Source: Beroe forskalii (taxonomy: Eukaryota; Ctenophora; Nuda; Beroida; Beroidae). Taken from it: a stretch of 64,000 bases of DNA. Shown here piece by piece: positions 1 to 12,332 of the stretch. Location of the stretch: contig WFMF01000106.1 of NCBI GenBank assembly GCA_011033025.1, forward strand, positions 1 to 64,000, in the 5' to 3' direction. Position 1 is the first letter of the stretch. Each line of letters starts with the position of its first letter. The notes under the pieces were generated by a model. It did no database searches and was not told where the DNA came from. It worked only from the letters and a program-made list of their open reading frames with translations. The position numbers were made by a program, and so were the translations under genes.

Positions 1-595
1 GAAAAGCCCAGACTATGCAATATGGATCATGTTACTGCACTTCATGTCAAATCTTTATTTATTACGATAAAATTTTGACTGCCTGAGGCAGTTTGAGTCA
101 GTACAGTTCAATTAATGTCATGGGGTCCTGTCAGAGCATCATTTATCATTGGACGTTTAGAAAAAGCTCAATAAATTGTGCAAATTGTTGGATTATTGTA
201 AGGAAAATATTGGAAGATACTAATAGTCAGTATTCATGCTTGTTATCAATAAATTGTTAACTGTAGTACAGTGTATTTTACAATAGATACGGACTGTATA
301 ACAGTATATAATGCTATACTTAGATTTGAAGTATTCATAATATATGGTCCTATGTTCAACAATATGAAATAAAGGTGACTAATTACCAATTATAATTTTG
401 GGCAGTTCAATTCAGTTCAATTATTGCACTCAAGTTAACATGCCTCTATATCTTGCAGAGCTGTTTCTTCTATGTAAACATAACTTCAAGCAGTCTTCAA
501 ATGAGAGGATCCAAGTCCCAGCTTGGGAAACCAACTGTATCTCCTCATCTTTTTCTGCTTTCTAGCTTCTAGATTTAATGCTTCCTGTGGGTTTA
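1..595. other. AT-rich non-coding flank
   Basis: No gene, RNA or clear repeat is visible. I looked here on the minus strand for the missing downstream exon of the exonuclease gene at 2718-3649 and did not find a convincing one. Confidence 0.5.
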
Positions 596-2550
596 TTAAA
601 GGGGTTGGCAACTATAGAATTGACTAGCAGGAACGTGAAAATAATTATGTTTTTATCAATTCTCATCTAATATTTACAATGGAGAAAAATCTCACCTCTC
701 TATCTTAATTCATTCTGAGTTATTTACGGTTTAAGATTTTAAGCGATGACGTCACTGTGGCAGTAACATGTTATTGCCGCTGCGTTACATTACTAGTAAA
801 AACGGCTGTATCGTGTTTTTTGGGTGCTAGTTCCTTTACAGTTGCTTAATTTTTTATTTATTTATTTGATTCCTTGAAGTTTGGATCATCTCGTTTATCG
901 TAGTTTTCTCAGTCTTCGGTCATGCCCGCTACATTATCTATATTATTCATAACTGTGGTGGTCAGGGGATCTGAGTAGACATATTACTTACTGTGCGTGA
1001 AACCCCTTTATATTTGCTCATCACTGTATGAAAATACGCTAATCAAGACAGATAGGTTTTTGAAGTTTTAAATTTAAGCCAAGGCCTGCTTTAAAAAATT
1101 GACATTTATGATGGGTCAAAAATGCATGTGCGATATAACAGATCCATGTCCAGCTTTGAAGACAGTGTACTCGTCAGAAAATTTTCTAAACCTTACAATA
1201 CAGGAAAGAACAATGTATCGGGTCATATGCAGTGACAATGGGAGGTTGGCAAGTATGGGAGCCCACTTGCAAGGAGGCATTAATGTTCCCCTATTCTGAA
1301 ACAACAGGCTTCCCCTTCATGGGATCACCTCTAATCACGGGCTCACCTATACACCACTCCCCTGAATCTAGGGCTCAACTGATTTTCCGGGGCTCACTTC
1401 TATTATAATTGTCACCCTAGCAGACTCCTCTCATTGCCAGGCGTCACCATGCAGGCTCCGCCTAATCTGGGCTCCATCAATGCCTTGGCATAACCCCCCG
1501 ATACAAGGGCTCAGCCTTACAGACTCACCTCTGTGCCGAGCTACCACCATAACAGGCTCCACCTTGTCTGGGCCTTACTGATATTTTGGACTAACTCTAG
1601 AAATATAGGATCACCCAAACGAGGCTCGCCCTTACCTTGGGCTTCACCATACCTGGCTCCCACCTTATCCTGGGCTTCACCACAGCTTGGGCTCCCCCAC
1701 ACCTCGCACTCCCCTACCAACAGGGCTACTCAATACTGCTCAGGCTCCCCACACTAACCTGAAGCTCCCCATACTAACTTGTTTCCCCATTCTAACCTTG
1801 CTCCCCCCATACTAACTCAGTCTCCCCATACTAACTCAAAAGGCTCCCCCCATACTAACTTGGGCTCCCCCCATACTAATTCAGGCTCCCCATACTAATT
1901 CAGGCTCCCCATACTAATTCAGGCTCCCCATACTAATTCAGGCTCCCCATACTAATTCAGGCTCCTCCACACTAATTTGAATACCTCCCCCACCACTAAC
2001 TTTTAGGGCTCCCCCATCACCCATACAAGCTGGGCTCCCCTACTATTTGATTATTTGTGCACCTCTCAACCAACTCGGGCTCACCCCACAAACTCAGGCT
2101 CCCCCATACCAACTCAGGCTCCCTCAAACTAACTCGACGCTCTCTGTTATGGTGGAGCAATAATTTATACTAAATTATAGTAGGTTCCCTCACTTTTCAC
2201 ATGCATATTATACATGCTTATGCATTACTATCTTTCTGCTGACCTACTAATATTAGTATTGGCCATCATTACAATGCATATTGTTCATATGTAACTCGGC
2301 TATGCCTCGTCTAATATGCATCTCAATGCTGTCAAATACTAATAAAATACAGCATTAACCTAGTGATCATAGCGCTGGGTTGTGGTGAACTGCCACTGTG
2401 ACGCAATCGCGCGGTAACATAAAGGTGCGATATCTCACGATTGGAGGGGCTTAGAAACATGGGGATTTCACACATTTTGTTTTCAGAGTATTTTTAGGTG
2501 AATTAGATAATAAAATATGGTACTTTTTCTGTAGTTGCCAACCCCTTTAA
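596..2550. mobile_element. Non-autonomous TTAA-flanked DNA transposon (piggyBac-like)
   Basis: The element lies between two TTAA tetranucleotides (596-599 and 2547-2550). Its ends are a perfect 15-bp terminal inverted repeat, AGGGGTTGGCAACTA at 600-614 and its reverse complement at 2532-2546. A second, imperfect inverted pair lies inside the ends (GTCACTGTGGCAGT near 750, ACTGCCACTGTGAC near 2388). TTAA target duplication is the hallmark of the piggyBac superfamily. No transposase frame is present, so it would depend on a partner element. Its interior holds a C-rich minisatellite. The classification rests on TTAA plus the inverted repeats only. Confidence 0.68.
1540..2145. repeat. C-rich 19-bp minisatellite inside the TTAA element
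   Basis: A degenerate array built on the unit GCTCCCCATACTAATTCAG, most regular at 1865-1970 and diverging outward. Open frames across it are a by-product of the repeat. Confidence 0.8.
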
Positions 2551-2717
2551 GCTATAAATCGTTACCTACTTTATTTGATTTCAGTGATTTATTTCAAATA
2601 ATTACAAATGCATCAAAATTTGAGCAGAATATCAGTCATGGAGCAAACTTTATTATTAAAGGTGTGGCATATCACATAGATGTTTTGATTTGATCCTTAA
2701 AAAACTCAAGAACTCAC

Positions 2718-2900
2718 GTTATCGTGATCCTCTTTATACTTCAAGTTCAGTTCCTCCTCAAACTGTTTTACTTTCCTAACAAGGACCTTTCCAAATGCTG
2801 GCCGAGACACTGCAATTGACCGCAGATCAACCCATCCTCTCACGAAACATCCTCGCTCACTTTTAAGTTTCCCAGCATCATGCACAATGTTTACACCGAG
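2718..2900 (-). CDS. Exon of EXD2/WRN-type 3'-5' exonuclease (third recognised exon)
   Basis: This 61-codon exon begins after a CTTTGTAG acceptor and ends at the strong donor AAC|GTGAGTT. It is in phase 0 with the exon at 3040-3159. Its start, LGVNIVHDAGKLKSERGC then FVRGWVDLRSIA, matches the middle of the DEDD exonuclease fold: in EXD2 the corresponding segment is a 'VGV..DA.KL..DYG..VRG..DLR.LA' block holding the second catalytic Asp region. After DLRSIA the sequence (RPAFGKVLVRKVKQFEEE) departs from EXD2, where a 'LSLKSLA' helix is expected. The end of the domain, with the last catalytic YxxxD motif, is not in the window as far as I can see. These enzymes trim nucleic acid 3' ends; the cellular target cannot be read from the sequence. 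Confidence 0.75.
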
Positions 2901-3039
2901 CTACAAAGTGATGTATAGTCATTAGTCAGTTTGAAAATATTCAGAAATAATACAAAATTGGATTTCATTTCAATAAAAAAAAGCAAAATAAGATGTCATG
3001 AATTAATACATGGAGCAGCACCTCACCACGTGTGCAAAC

Positions 3040-3159
3040 CTTAATAACGTTTACATCTTCCAGCACTGACTTAAGCTTTTGTGGTACTTCCCAATATCTG
3101 TATTTTGATAAACGGAAAAGAAGGACTTCTGAAAACGTAGCAACTTGTATCAGTGAAAT
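3040..3159 (-). CDS. Exon of EXD2/WRN-type 3'-5' exonuclease (second recognised exon)
   Basis: A 40-codon exon with acceptor CCCGCAG and donor AAG|GTTTGC, in phase 0 at both ends. It encodes ISLIQVATFSEVLLFRL and VPQKLKSVLEDVNVIK, the usual 'LLQLA....LVRL....P..L..IL.D..ILK' segment between Exo I and Exo II of DEDD exonucleases. Joining it to its neighbours gives a continuous frame without stops, which supports a real spliced gene. Confidence 0.8.
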
Positions 3160-3545
3160 CTGCGGGGTTCAAGTATGATCTTAAATGCACAGAAAGTTAC
3201 TGAAAGTTGCTCAAGAATAAGTTACAAAACAGTAACTATAGATTAGATTTTGAGGAGAGGCCAGGGTCAAAACAGACTCTACATCTGTGACTAGCAAGCA
3301 TCAAATTGGCATGGTTGATGGTCTAGCATGGTGAGATTTGTGTAGCATTGTAGCACCAAAATTATAAATCACCAAGACACAGCAAAATGAAGATGACATG
3401 TGAATTGAATGAGTAACCTTTGCACATATGTAAGAATATTAGGAATTTTTTTACTTGCTATAAATACTTTTTCACAATAGTAATTGGCCTATTAATGGAA
3501 CAGTGCTCTACAAAACAAGTTACAAATATAGATACCGTGGTTTAC

Positions 3546-3649
3546 CTTTGAGTTTTTGTCTGAATTCCACTCACAGTCTAGTCCAATAATAACTTGAGAT
3601 TCAATGAACTCGGATGTTGCTGAGAAATGAATTTTTAAAATTTTTGGCC
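3546..3649 (-). CDS. Exon of EXD2/WRN-type 3'-5' exonuclease carrying Exo I motif
   Basis: A 104-bp exon (2 nt of a split codon plus 34 codons) with acceptor ATTTTAG and donor AAG|GTAAAC. It encodes SATSEFIESQVIIGLDCEW, in which D and E of the DCEW block are the Exo I catalytic pair (DxE) that binds metal ions in the DnaQ/DEDD superfamily. The next exon (3040-3159) follows in phase. The order Exo I, 'LIQVAT', 'GV...D' is that of EXD2 and the WRN exonuclease domain. The 5' part of the gene lies at higher coordinates and is not securely identified. Confidence 0.8.
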
Positions 3650-3861
3650 CTAAAATTGATTGCACAATAAGCAAAACTGATTGTGCATAATTTTAAAAGA
3701 GCATAATTTGACTCCCAATCTCTAGTTTCAATATAAAATTAGCAGTCAAAGAAGACTTATTAGCACAAGGCTTCTTCTGATTTTAAATTAGGTACCATAT
3801 TTATTATTTATGGGAAATTTCACAGAACCAAGCAAATGATATTGTTTGGCTAAAGGGCACT

Positions 3862-3972
3862 GCACAGGGGGGGGGTAAGGCAAACTTTGGCAAACTATGG
3901 CAAACATTTTTTTTGGCAAACTCCAAAAAAAGTGGAAGCATTTGCCAAAGTTTGCCAAAGTTTGCCAAAAAT
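3862..3972. repeat. Palindromic GGCAAACTTT repeat (copy 1)
   Basis: A poly-G tract followed by GGCAAACTTTGGCAAAC repeats and then the reverse complement (TTTGCCAAAGTTTGCC), separated by a T-rich/A-rich centre with AGTGGAAGC. The same unit occurs inverted at 9958-10095, where the G tract appears as a C tract. A short hairpin-forming MITE-like repeat. Confidence 0.75.
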
Positions 3973-4379
3973 AAAACTCATTTTTGAGCACTTTTGCAAC
4001 ACTTTAGGTACCCATAATATGCTTTTCAAGGATGCGGAATCGATTCCTAAGGTCTGTTTCACATTTTGACGTTATCCAGAAGCTGTAGCAGAGACTACAT
4101 CCACATTGAAAAAAGTAGGAGGCAACAGTAACAAATACGATATTTCATTACCTCTTACTTTAAGTTTTAAGCATTTAAGTACTAAATAGTCCGATCAAAC
4201 CGTTCTATGAAGCCCTAAAACCGAAGTGTCCACGCTACGTATAAGTCTGTTCCAACAGGCTAAAATCAATAACAAGGCCCCACCGTGATCACTGACCAGT
4301 TTTCATGGATTCCTGTGACTTAACCGGACATAACGGTGTTGAGAATGCTGATTGCCTATATATTGAAGGCTGAGTGAGC

Positions 4380-7300
4380 CTAGTGGAGCCTGAGTGGAGC
4401 CTAGTGGAGGCTGACTGGAGCCTACCGGAGCCTAATGGAGGCTGTGTGGAGCCTAGTGGTCCACTAGGCTCCACTCAGCCTAAAACCAAGCCCAAGATCC
4501 TGATTTTGGGGTAGGGCTTGGTTTTTTTGGTTTTTGGTTTTTTTGGATTTTTGGTTTTTTTTGGGTTGGATTTTTTTGAACTTTTTGGACATTTTACACC
4601 AATGTGTTATTTGTGTTACTTACATGGTATTATTGATACTAAATGGTTTCCAATCATTACAGATGACTAAAATCACTATTTTAAGGACTTTATTAGTATT
4701 TTGATAGCATTCACTGCTTTTTGATAAGGTACAACGGAAAATCATGAAATAGCACGGGACCTTGGTTCAGCAGTGATTAGAGAGGAAAGTAAAGTATCGA
4801 AAGGTGTCAAATCAGGCCATACTGGTCTAAACAAGAGCGCTCCAGCCACTCATTGTCTCATTACCACGTAGGAGTTACTCAAGACCCGAGGCACATGGGG
4901 CCTTCAAAGAGTCGAGTCACCAAGCGTTTCATCGGATCTCAGTGCGAGATAAGAGTCAGGATGAGGGTTTCATGAGGAGGTCACACTATATGGTGCGAAA
5001 GAGAAATAGGCAGTGTGACGTCAACAACTCATTACATAATCATATGATAATGACGTCATCCAACCCGCCTATTTCTCGTGCGCAGGGTTTACTGTTCAGT
5101 GCCACCAGAGGGTCTAGGAAATGTTGCAAGGAGTTAACTGGGAGTCACTAAGGGACAGAAAGGATGGAGTCCGACCAACACTGCACCAGGTGAAGGTCGG
5201 CCAGCTGAGAGTTGGCCAGTTGAGAGCCATTTAGCATTCTTGCTTCAATTATGATTGACAAAGGTCAGCCGCACTGTCAGCAGGGCTTGATTATTGATGC
5301 TCAGCATATCTTCAACGAGGCCACAAGGTCATCAACATGGCTAAGGGACAGGTAAGTTCTGCCACCAGCTTCTTGTGACAGTCGACTTGCTGTGGAAACG
5401 TGTCCTGTGAAGTCAAAATTGGGTAATTAACACTGGGAGAAGTGAGTCTGAAAGGGTACCGCCCAGAATCTGGTCAGACTCTGGTTCATGTAGGAGGGTA
5501 TTAGGCCAGAAGAATAGAAGATCACCAGTCAGAACCACCAGTGGTCAGAATCACCAGTGGGATACTTGATCAGCTAGGAGTCAGCAGTGGGCCAGACAAG
5601 AAGTACCAGCTGGGTCATCAGATAAGTGTTGTCACCAGTGGTATAGGTAGGATCAGGACACGCCAGTAGGTCAGGAAGGATCAGAAGACGCTTGTAGTTC
5701 ATACGTAGGATTAGGAGGCTCAGGTAGGATCAAGAGACGCCAGTACACAGTATGTCAAGAAGGATCAGGAGACACCAGCTGTAGGTCAGGTAGGATCAGG
5801 AGACGCCAGTAAATCAGGTAGGATCAGGAGACACCAGTAGGTCAGTTAGGATCAGGAGACACCAGTAGGTAAGGTAGTATCAGGAGGCTCAGGTAGTATC
5901 AGGGGATGCCAATAAGTCTGAAGTTAGGACCAGTCCAGATGCCAGTAAATCAGGTAGGATCAGGAGACGCCAGTAACTCAGGTAGGATCAGGAGACGCTA
6001 ATAGGTCAGGTAGGATCAGGAGGCTCAGGTAGTATCAGGGGATGCCAATAAGTCTGAAGTTAGGACCAGTCCAGATGCCAGTAGATCAGGTAGGATCAGA
6101 AGACACCAATAGGTCAGGTAGGATCAGGAGGCTCAGGTAGGATCAGGGGATGCCAATAAGCCAATAAGTCTGAAGTTAGGACCAGTCCAGATGCCAGTAG
6201 GTCAGGTAGGATCAGGAGACACCAGTAAATCAGGTAGGATCAGGAGACACCAGTAGGTAAGGTAGTATCAGGAGGCTCAGGTAGGATCAGGGGATGCCAA
6301 TAGGTCTGAAGTTAGGACCAGTCCAGATGCCAGTAGGTCAGGTAGCATCAGGAGACGAAAGTAAAAACTACACAGTTATAGGTCAGACATGATCAGGAGA
6401 CACCAGCTGTAGGTCAGATAGGGTCAGGAGACGCCAGTAAATCAGGTAGCATAGCAGGCACCAGAAGGTAAGGTAGGATCAGGAGATGTCAGTAGGTCAG
6501 GGGACGCCAATAGGTCAGACAGGATCAGTTCAGATGCCAGCAGGTCAGGTAGGATCAGGAGACGCCAGAACACAGCAGTTCGTGAAGGTTTCAAGGATCA
6601 GGAGACGCCACCAGTTAGGTCAGGTAGGATCAGGAGAAGCCATTAGGTCAGGTAGGATTAGGAGACGCCAATTGATCATGTAGAGGTGCAATGCAAATAG
6701 GTCAGGCAGGATCAGAAGATGCCAGTAGGTCAGGTGTCAGGTAGGATCAGGAGGTGCAATGCAAATAGGTCAGGCAGGATCAGAAGATGCCAGTAGGTCA
6801 GGTAGGATTAGGAGACGCCAATAGGTCAGGTAGGATCACTCCAGATGTCAGTAGGTCAGGTATGTTGAACAGGAGACCCTAGTTGATCAGGTACGATCAG
6901 GAGGCACCAGTAGGTCAGGTAGAATCCGATGATGCCAGAAGGTTTGGTAGTATCAGGAGACGCCAGTAGTTCTAACAGTTACACATTTCGGCGTCACTAG
7001 TGGGTCAGGCAAGAAGTAGCAGCTGCGTCAACAGGTAAGTGTCTAGTCTCACCTAAGCTATGGTCACTGGCCATTGGTCAGGCAATGGTCGAAAGAAGGT
7101 TAAGTAAAAGTCGCAAGTAGGTCAGAGAAGATTCGTCAGTATGTCAGGTAAGAATCATCACTAGGCCAGATAAAAGTCGCCAGTAGGTCAGATTAGATTC
7201 AGGAATCTAATCGAGCAATCTAACCTAGGACTAACCTAGGAGTAGGTCAGGTAGGATCGTCATTAGATTAGGTAAGAGACGCCAATAGGTCGAGTGAGAG

Positions 7301-8100
7301 GCGCCAGGAGATCATCAGTTAAGAGTTACCAGTGGTCCAATGGGCAGCTGGGTCATGGGGAGTCACCAGTCAGTGAGGCATTCAGGAAAGAGGTCGAATT
7401 GTGCCAGGGTCACAATTTGGTCAGGCACAAGTCGCCACCTGGATTGGGTAAGACTAAGCGTCAAAGTAAGCAAATAGGTCAGGCAAAAGTCTCGCCATTC
7501 AGCCAGACAAGAGAGCAAGAGGCCCTACTTGGTCAGGTCAGATTTACCAGTGAATTATGCACGAGTTGCAATTAGCTGGGTCAGCACTCAGCGGGTCAGC
7601 CAGGAGTTTCAGCCAGAAGTCTTGCTCAAGCAAGAGGTGAGAGTTCCCATCGGATCAGGTTATAGTTACCAGTGAGTTAGGCAACAGTGACAAGCTGGGT
7701 CTAGCATGGTATGGTCACCAGTCACTGAGGCAAGAGTCGCCAGTAGGTCAGCAAGAGACACCAGTTAGTCAGGCAATATTGAGCATTTTACTGCTAGGTG
7801 ATACCAAAGCCCTTCAAGCTCTGAAAGTGTGAAAATAACCGTTTTTATCCATCAAATAACCCTTAAGAGCCGCTGACTGTGAAATATATGTTCAAAACAA
7901 CAGATTTTTAAGTTAAAATTCATTGGAAAAAGCCTCAGAAATAACCAAAATGTAACCCAAAAACCAAAAAAACCAAAAAAACCCAAAAAAACCAAAAAAA
8001 ACCTAGCCCAAGAATCGAAAAGTAGGAGCGTAGTGGTCCCCTAGGCTCCACTCAGCCTCCACTTAGCCTCAGCTAGGCTCCACACAGCCTCCATTAGGTT
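4380..8100. repeat. Large inverted structure with GGAGCCTAGTGG and AACC-rich arms
   Basis: The left arm (about 4380-4590) has GTGGAGCCTAGTGG units, then a GGTTTTTTGG-type run. The right arm (about 7940-8100) has an AACCAAAAAAACC-type run, then TAGTGGTCCCCTAGGCTCC units in inverted order. The matching order of the two sequence types on both sides suggests one foldback element enclosing the 28-bp array. No coding sequence is seen inside. The arms are low-complexity, so the exact boundaries are uncertain. Confidence 0.45.
5450..7260. repeat. Long 28-bp minisatellite (AGGTCAGGTAGGATCAGGAG family)
   Basis: Tens of degenerate copies of a 28-bp unit beginning AGGTCAGGTAGGATCAGGAG and ending ACGCCAGT. 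There is a higher-order period near 5890-6330, where a block with GGGGATGCCAATAAGTCTGA recurs four times. Divergent units (GTCACCAGT, AGGTCAG) continue to about 7770. No gene. Confidence 0.85.
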
Positions 8101-9590
8101 CTACTCAGTCTCAACTAGGCCCCACACAGCCTCCACTAGTAGTGGAGGCTGTGTGCAGCCCAGTGGAGGCTGAGTGGAGCCTAATGGAGGCTGTTTGGAG
8201 CCTAGTGGAGGCTGAGTGGTGCCTAGTTGTGGTTGAGTGGAAACTAGTGGAGGCTGTGTGGAGCCTAGTGGAGGCTGAGTGGTGTCTAATGGACTGTGGA
8301 AGCTGAGTAGAGCCTAGTGGAGCCTAGTGGAGGCTGTGTGGTGCCTAGTGGAGGCTGATTGGTGTCTAGTGGAAGCTGAGTGGAGCCTAGTGAAGGCTGT
8401 GCGGAGCCTAGTGGAGGCCTTGTGGAGCCTAGTGGAGGCTGGGTGAAGTCTAGTGGAGGCCTTGTGGAGCCTAGTGGAGGCTGAGTGGAGCCTTGTGGAG
8501 GCTGAGTGGTCGAGTGGAGTCCTTGTGAGCTTGTGGAGTCTAGTGAAGGCTGTGTGTCAGAGCCTAGTGGAGGCTGGGTGAAGTCTAGTGGAAGCTGGGT
8601 GGAGTCTAGTGGAGGCTGTGTGGAGCCTAGTGGAGGCCTTGTGGAGCCTAGCATGGAGGCTGTGTGGAGCCAAGTGGAGGCTGTGTGGAGGCCTTGTGGA
8701 GTCTAGTGAAGGCTGTGTGTCAGAGCCTAGTGGAGGCTGGGTGGAGTATAGTGGAGGCTGTGTGTCAGAGTCTAGTGGAGGCCTTGTGGAGCCTAGTGAA
8801 GGCTGTGTGGAGCCAAGTGGAGGCTGAGTGGAGGCCTTGTGGAGTCTAGTGAAGGCTGTGTGTCAGAGTCTAGTGGAGGCTGGGTGGAGTATAGTGGAGG
8901 CTCTGTGGAGTCTAGTGGAGGCTGTGTGGAGCCTAGTGGAGGCTGAGTGGAGCCTAATGGAGTCGTGGAGGCTGTGTGGAGCCTAGTGGAGGCTGAGTGG
9001 AGCCCAGTGGAAGCTAGTGGAGGCTGTGTGGAGTCTAATGGAGGCTGTGTGGAGCCTAGTGGAGGCTGAGTGGAGCCTAATGGAGTAGTGGAGGCTGTGT
9101 GGAAGCTAGTGGAGGCTGAGCTGAGCAAGAGGCTTAGTGGAGCCTAGTGGAGGCTAAGTGAAGCCTGGTGGAGGCTGGGTGAGCCTAGTGGAGGCTGAGT
9201 AATGCCTACTGAAGGCTCAAAGGATAGTTAGAGCTGTCTATAAGTTTTTGAATCTATAAATCGTTTTTCAAATTAGTGAACATTTAACCAGTTCCAGCAA
9301 GAAATTTTTTATGGATGCTTATATTGATTTAGGCTCCAGTCAGCCTCCAAATAGCCTCCATATTTGATATTAAAGCTTTAGCCTCCACGAAAATTTTATA
9401 ATTCAGTTTCCGTGGAGGCTAATGGCGGCTAATGGAGGCTAATGAAGGCTAGTGGAGGCTAATTAGCGTCTACAGTGGAGGCTATTAAATTCGAAAATTA
9501 GCTTATTGTAATTTTGTAACCATTAGCCTCCATGAAGGCTAATTTTTGAAATTAGCCTCCACTCAGCCTCCATGGATGCTAATGAAGGCT
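8030..9590. repeat. GGAGGCTGAGTGGAGCCTAG minisatellite
   Basis: Degenerate direct repeats of GTGGAGGCTG(A/T)GTGGAGCCTA, mostly 22-24 bp apart, dense to about 9230. A looser, partly palindromic zone (TTAGCCTCCA and TGGAGGCTAA in both orientations) follows to 9590. Open frames on both strands read the unit as WSLVEAV or STQPPLG peptides and are not genes. Confidence 0.85.
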
Positions 9591-9705
9591 AATTTTGGTC
9601 ATGTTCCTGCAGTACCATTTCGCCAAAGACACATCTGATGCACTGGTTAAAGATAAGTAGATAGTAGATAGATGGATCCATCATCCATGTCTGGGAATTA
9701 TAAAC

Positions 9706-9845
9706 ATCTCTTTTTTCGAACCAAACATTTCTTTTTTTCTCAAAATTTTCTAACCCCCGTCCTTTAGGATATGTTTTTGTAAACAATACGGTGCTTGGAG
9801 AAGGAAGGTCCCAGTGGACATCAGTGAAGCCTCGAAGGGGAAGGT
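9706..9845 (-). CDS. Candidate exon, unrecognised product
   Basis: On the minus strand a good acceptor (TTTTCATTCAG) opens a frame encoding DLPLRGFTDVHWDLPSPS, then KTYPKGRGLENFEKKRN. Its composition looks like protein rather than repeat. It lies on the same strand as, and upstream of, the exonuclease exons, so it could be a 5' exon of that gene. The donor is uncertain: GAT|GTTTAT is weak, and its phase does not fit the exon starting at 3649. I do not recognise a family. Confidence 0.25.
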
Positions 9846-9957
9846 CTGAATGAAAATTAAGCATTGGAAATCGATTCAGCTCCTTCGAAAACCATTATGT
9901 ACACGTCCTGTATGCACAGTGGACAAGAAATTAGGAATTACAAAATTTTTGGAGTAT

Positions 9958-10095
9958 TTTTGGCAAACTTTGGCAAATTTTGGCAAACTTTGGCAAACTA
10001 TGGCAAACTTTGGCAAACACTTTTTTTGGCAAACTTTAAAAAAAGTGGAAGCGTTTGCCAAAGTTTGCCAAAGTTTGCCTTACCCCCCCCCCCCT
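9958..10095. repeat. Palindromic GGCAAACTTT repeat (copy 2)
   Basis: Six GGCAAACTTT-type units, a short centre with AAAAGTGGAAGC, then the complementary TTTGCCAAAG units and a run of C. It is the inverted counterpart of 3862-3972. Confidence 0.75.
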
Positions 10096-10099
10096 GCAC

Positions 10100-11870
10100 A
10101 CCACAAGCATGTGTCTAGGAGGCAGGTTTAACATTGATGACAAGGGTAGTTAGCACACATTCCACAGAATTTGTATGTCAGTTAACCCTACATCAATGCT
10201 GTCTTGTATGGGAAAATGCAATCAGGGTAGGAAAATCATAATATTTGACAAAATTTACCTGAATTTGCTTCTTCAATAGTTTCAAGTACTATTACCCTTT
10301 GCTTGGTCCAATAGTTACAATAGCTCATAACTACCACTACTGGTGTTATTATTTAACTCCTTCTACCTTCATATGTCATGCTATTTGGGATAGAATGCTA
10401 TAGCTGATATCATGAAAAGAATACATGAAGCTATAAGGGCCAGTTTAAACTTTTTAAAGTGCAAAGTTAAAAGATATGCAGTTCTTTATTGTATTTCTTT
10501 GGGAAGATCTGTGGGTAATCTGCTTCTGAATTTAAAAGTGAACATATTATTCAATTCAATTCAATTGTCAATTCTGAATTGAATTGCAAATAATTTTGCA
10601 GCAGAATAATTTTGCAATGAATATATTTAAAGAAGCTTCTTGGTTGTGCTGAGGGAAGGCACTTAGCCAATCACAAAGACTGTTACCCAGGTGTCTTGAC
10701 CTTTTGAGGGTTGAGGCATGGCCAAATATGCTGCAGCTGAGTGCTTTTTTGCTGTAAGAGACAGTGTGCATAGTACTTTCAATTCAATGTGCATTAAAGA
10801 AAAGCACACAAGCATGGCATAAAACACTGTGTCACTGCACCTCAAAAGGTTGAGACACCACATTTAACAAGGCTTTACTCATAATATTCTTAGAGAACAT
10901 CAACATTGCAAGTTTCATTCACTAAGTCTCCTTCACTTGATATCATAAAGGATCACCATGGAAAATCAAACTAAATAAAAAATAATATAAAAAATATTTT
11001 GATGATAACATCAATGTTTAATTGAACAGTACCTTGGATCTTCTAGCCCATGCCATCAACTAATATATAAAACTATCTAGCTCTAACTCAACTAAATTAA
11101 CTTTACAAACAAAGCTTCAGGGTTATGTAAATGACAATCTGACATCTGCTTTCCAATAGTGGGCATGCAACCATCATAGAAAATAAAAAATAACAGTGCA
11201 GTGGGAGAATCCATTTATGTCTACAGCATTTACATTGTTAGTTCACCTCAGTCTTCTTTGGGATTGAACTTTTACTTGTTAAGTTTTAATTATTTTCACA
11301 TGTCATATTCAATCGTATTTTTTCTTTGAAAAAATCTCCGAAGAGGATGAAATAATATATTTTAATTTAGGTGGGAGTAAAGTACAATGGTTCATTGAAT
11401 GGATTGATTAAATTAAAAACATGTACAGTACATTTTTACGATGAAGTCGGCGCAAAACAGTAGGCATGAGCAATTGTGTGCGTTTTTCACTTGATCTATT
11501 TATTTGATCAATGCGGAATGATGCAGGTGCCTTACTTTTTATTCTGTAATCGTGACAAGAATGAAATGCTGATATACTGAATTACTCTCATTAAAATGAG
11601 GCAGAAATCTTTTGTTTCACACATCATCATAATCAGTGCCTATAATGAGAATAAGTTAGGTTAGGAAAACAGCAAAGCAAATGTATAGAAAACCTCCCAA
11701 GTCTTAAATGAGAGTAGAGGTATCCCAAAGGGGTCAACAGATACCTACACTTAAGACTTCAGTCCTTAGGTTTGTCTGGCAGTAAGTAAAATGTAATATG
11801 TCATCGTCAATTGCCAGGTTTCACAACACTTTAATGAGACACACGAGCTGATTGTCAAATAGCAATGTAC
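10100..11870. other. AT-rich DNA without a recognised gene
   Basis: No splice-flanked coding segment, RNA gene or strong repeat stands out. A short CAATT run (TTCAATTCAATTCAATT) lies near 10550. The CELF RRM3 exons expected downstream of 16093 were searched for here without success. Confidence 0.5.
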
Positions 11871-11874
11871 TTTC

Positions 11875-12332
11875 ACTGTGCACAACATGAATCAGTTTCG
11901 GACCAAAAGTGCTGCATGCAAATTTTCAGTCATAGAACCATTTGTGAATGTCCAATTGATACCAAAATTTTCAGAAATGTAGTTCATGGCATAAGACAGA
12001 GTCCGTGAAAATTCGAAGCATTTTCATCAACAAATGAAGAAGATATTGCGAAATGAAGTCAGTTTCGGACCAAGAGTGGCAGTTTCGGTGCGAAACTGAC
12101 TAAATTTCACTATATCTTTGCATTTTTGCATGAAATTGCTTCAAATTTTCATTGTCTGACGTTGTCTGACCTATTTTCACTGTCACGGACGATGCATTAT
12201 GTCATTAACTGTATCCATGAATCTTTGTTATCGATTCATGGATATTAACTCATAAAAATGGTTTTATGAATTAAATGGACAAAATTTGCGCGCAGCACTT
12301 TCGGTCCGAAAATATTATTCATGTTGTGTTAC
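11875..12332. mobile_element. Foldback MITE, family TTTCGGACC (copy 1)
   Basis: The ends are inverted: ACAACATGAATCAGTTTCGG at the left, and CCGAAAATATTATTCATGTTG at the right. Inner segments are also complementary: GCATTTTCATCAACAAATGA faces a TTTGCATGAAATTGCTTCAA segment, and a central TTTCGGACC...GGTGCGAAA hairpin sits in the middle. The whole ~455 bp can fold back on itself. A second copy of the same layout is at 34631-35037. No coding capacity. Confidence 0.75.

Noticed and set aside
8286..9128. Proline/serine-rich minus frames (GSTQPPLGST)
   Set aside because: GGAGGCTGAGTGGAGCC minisatellite.
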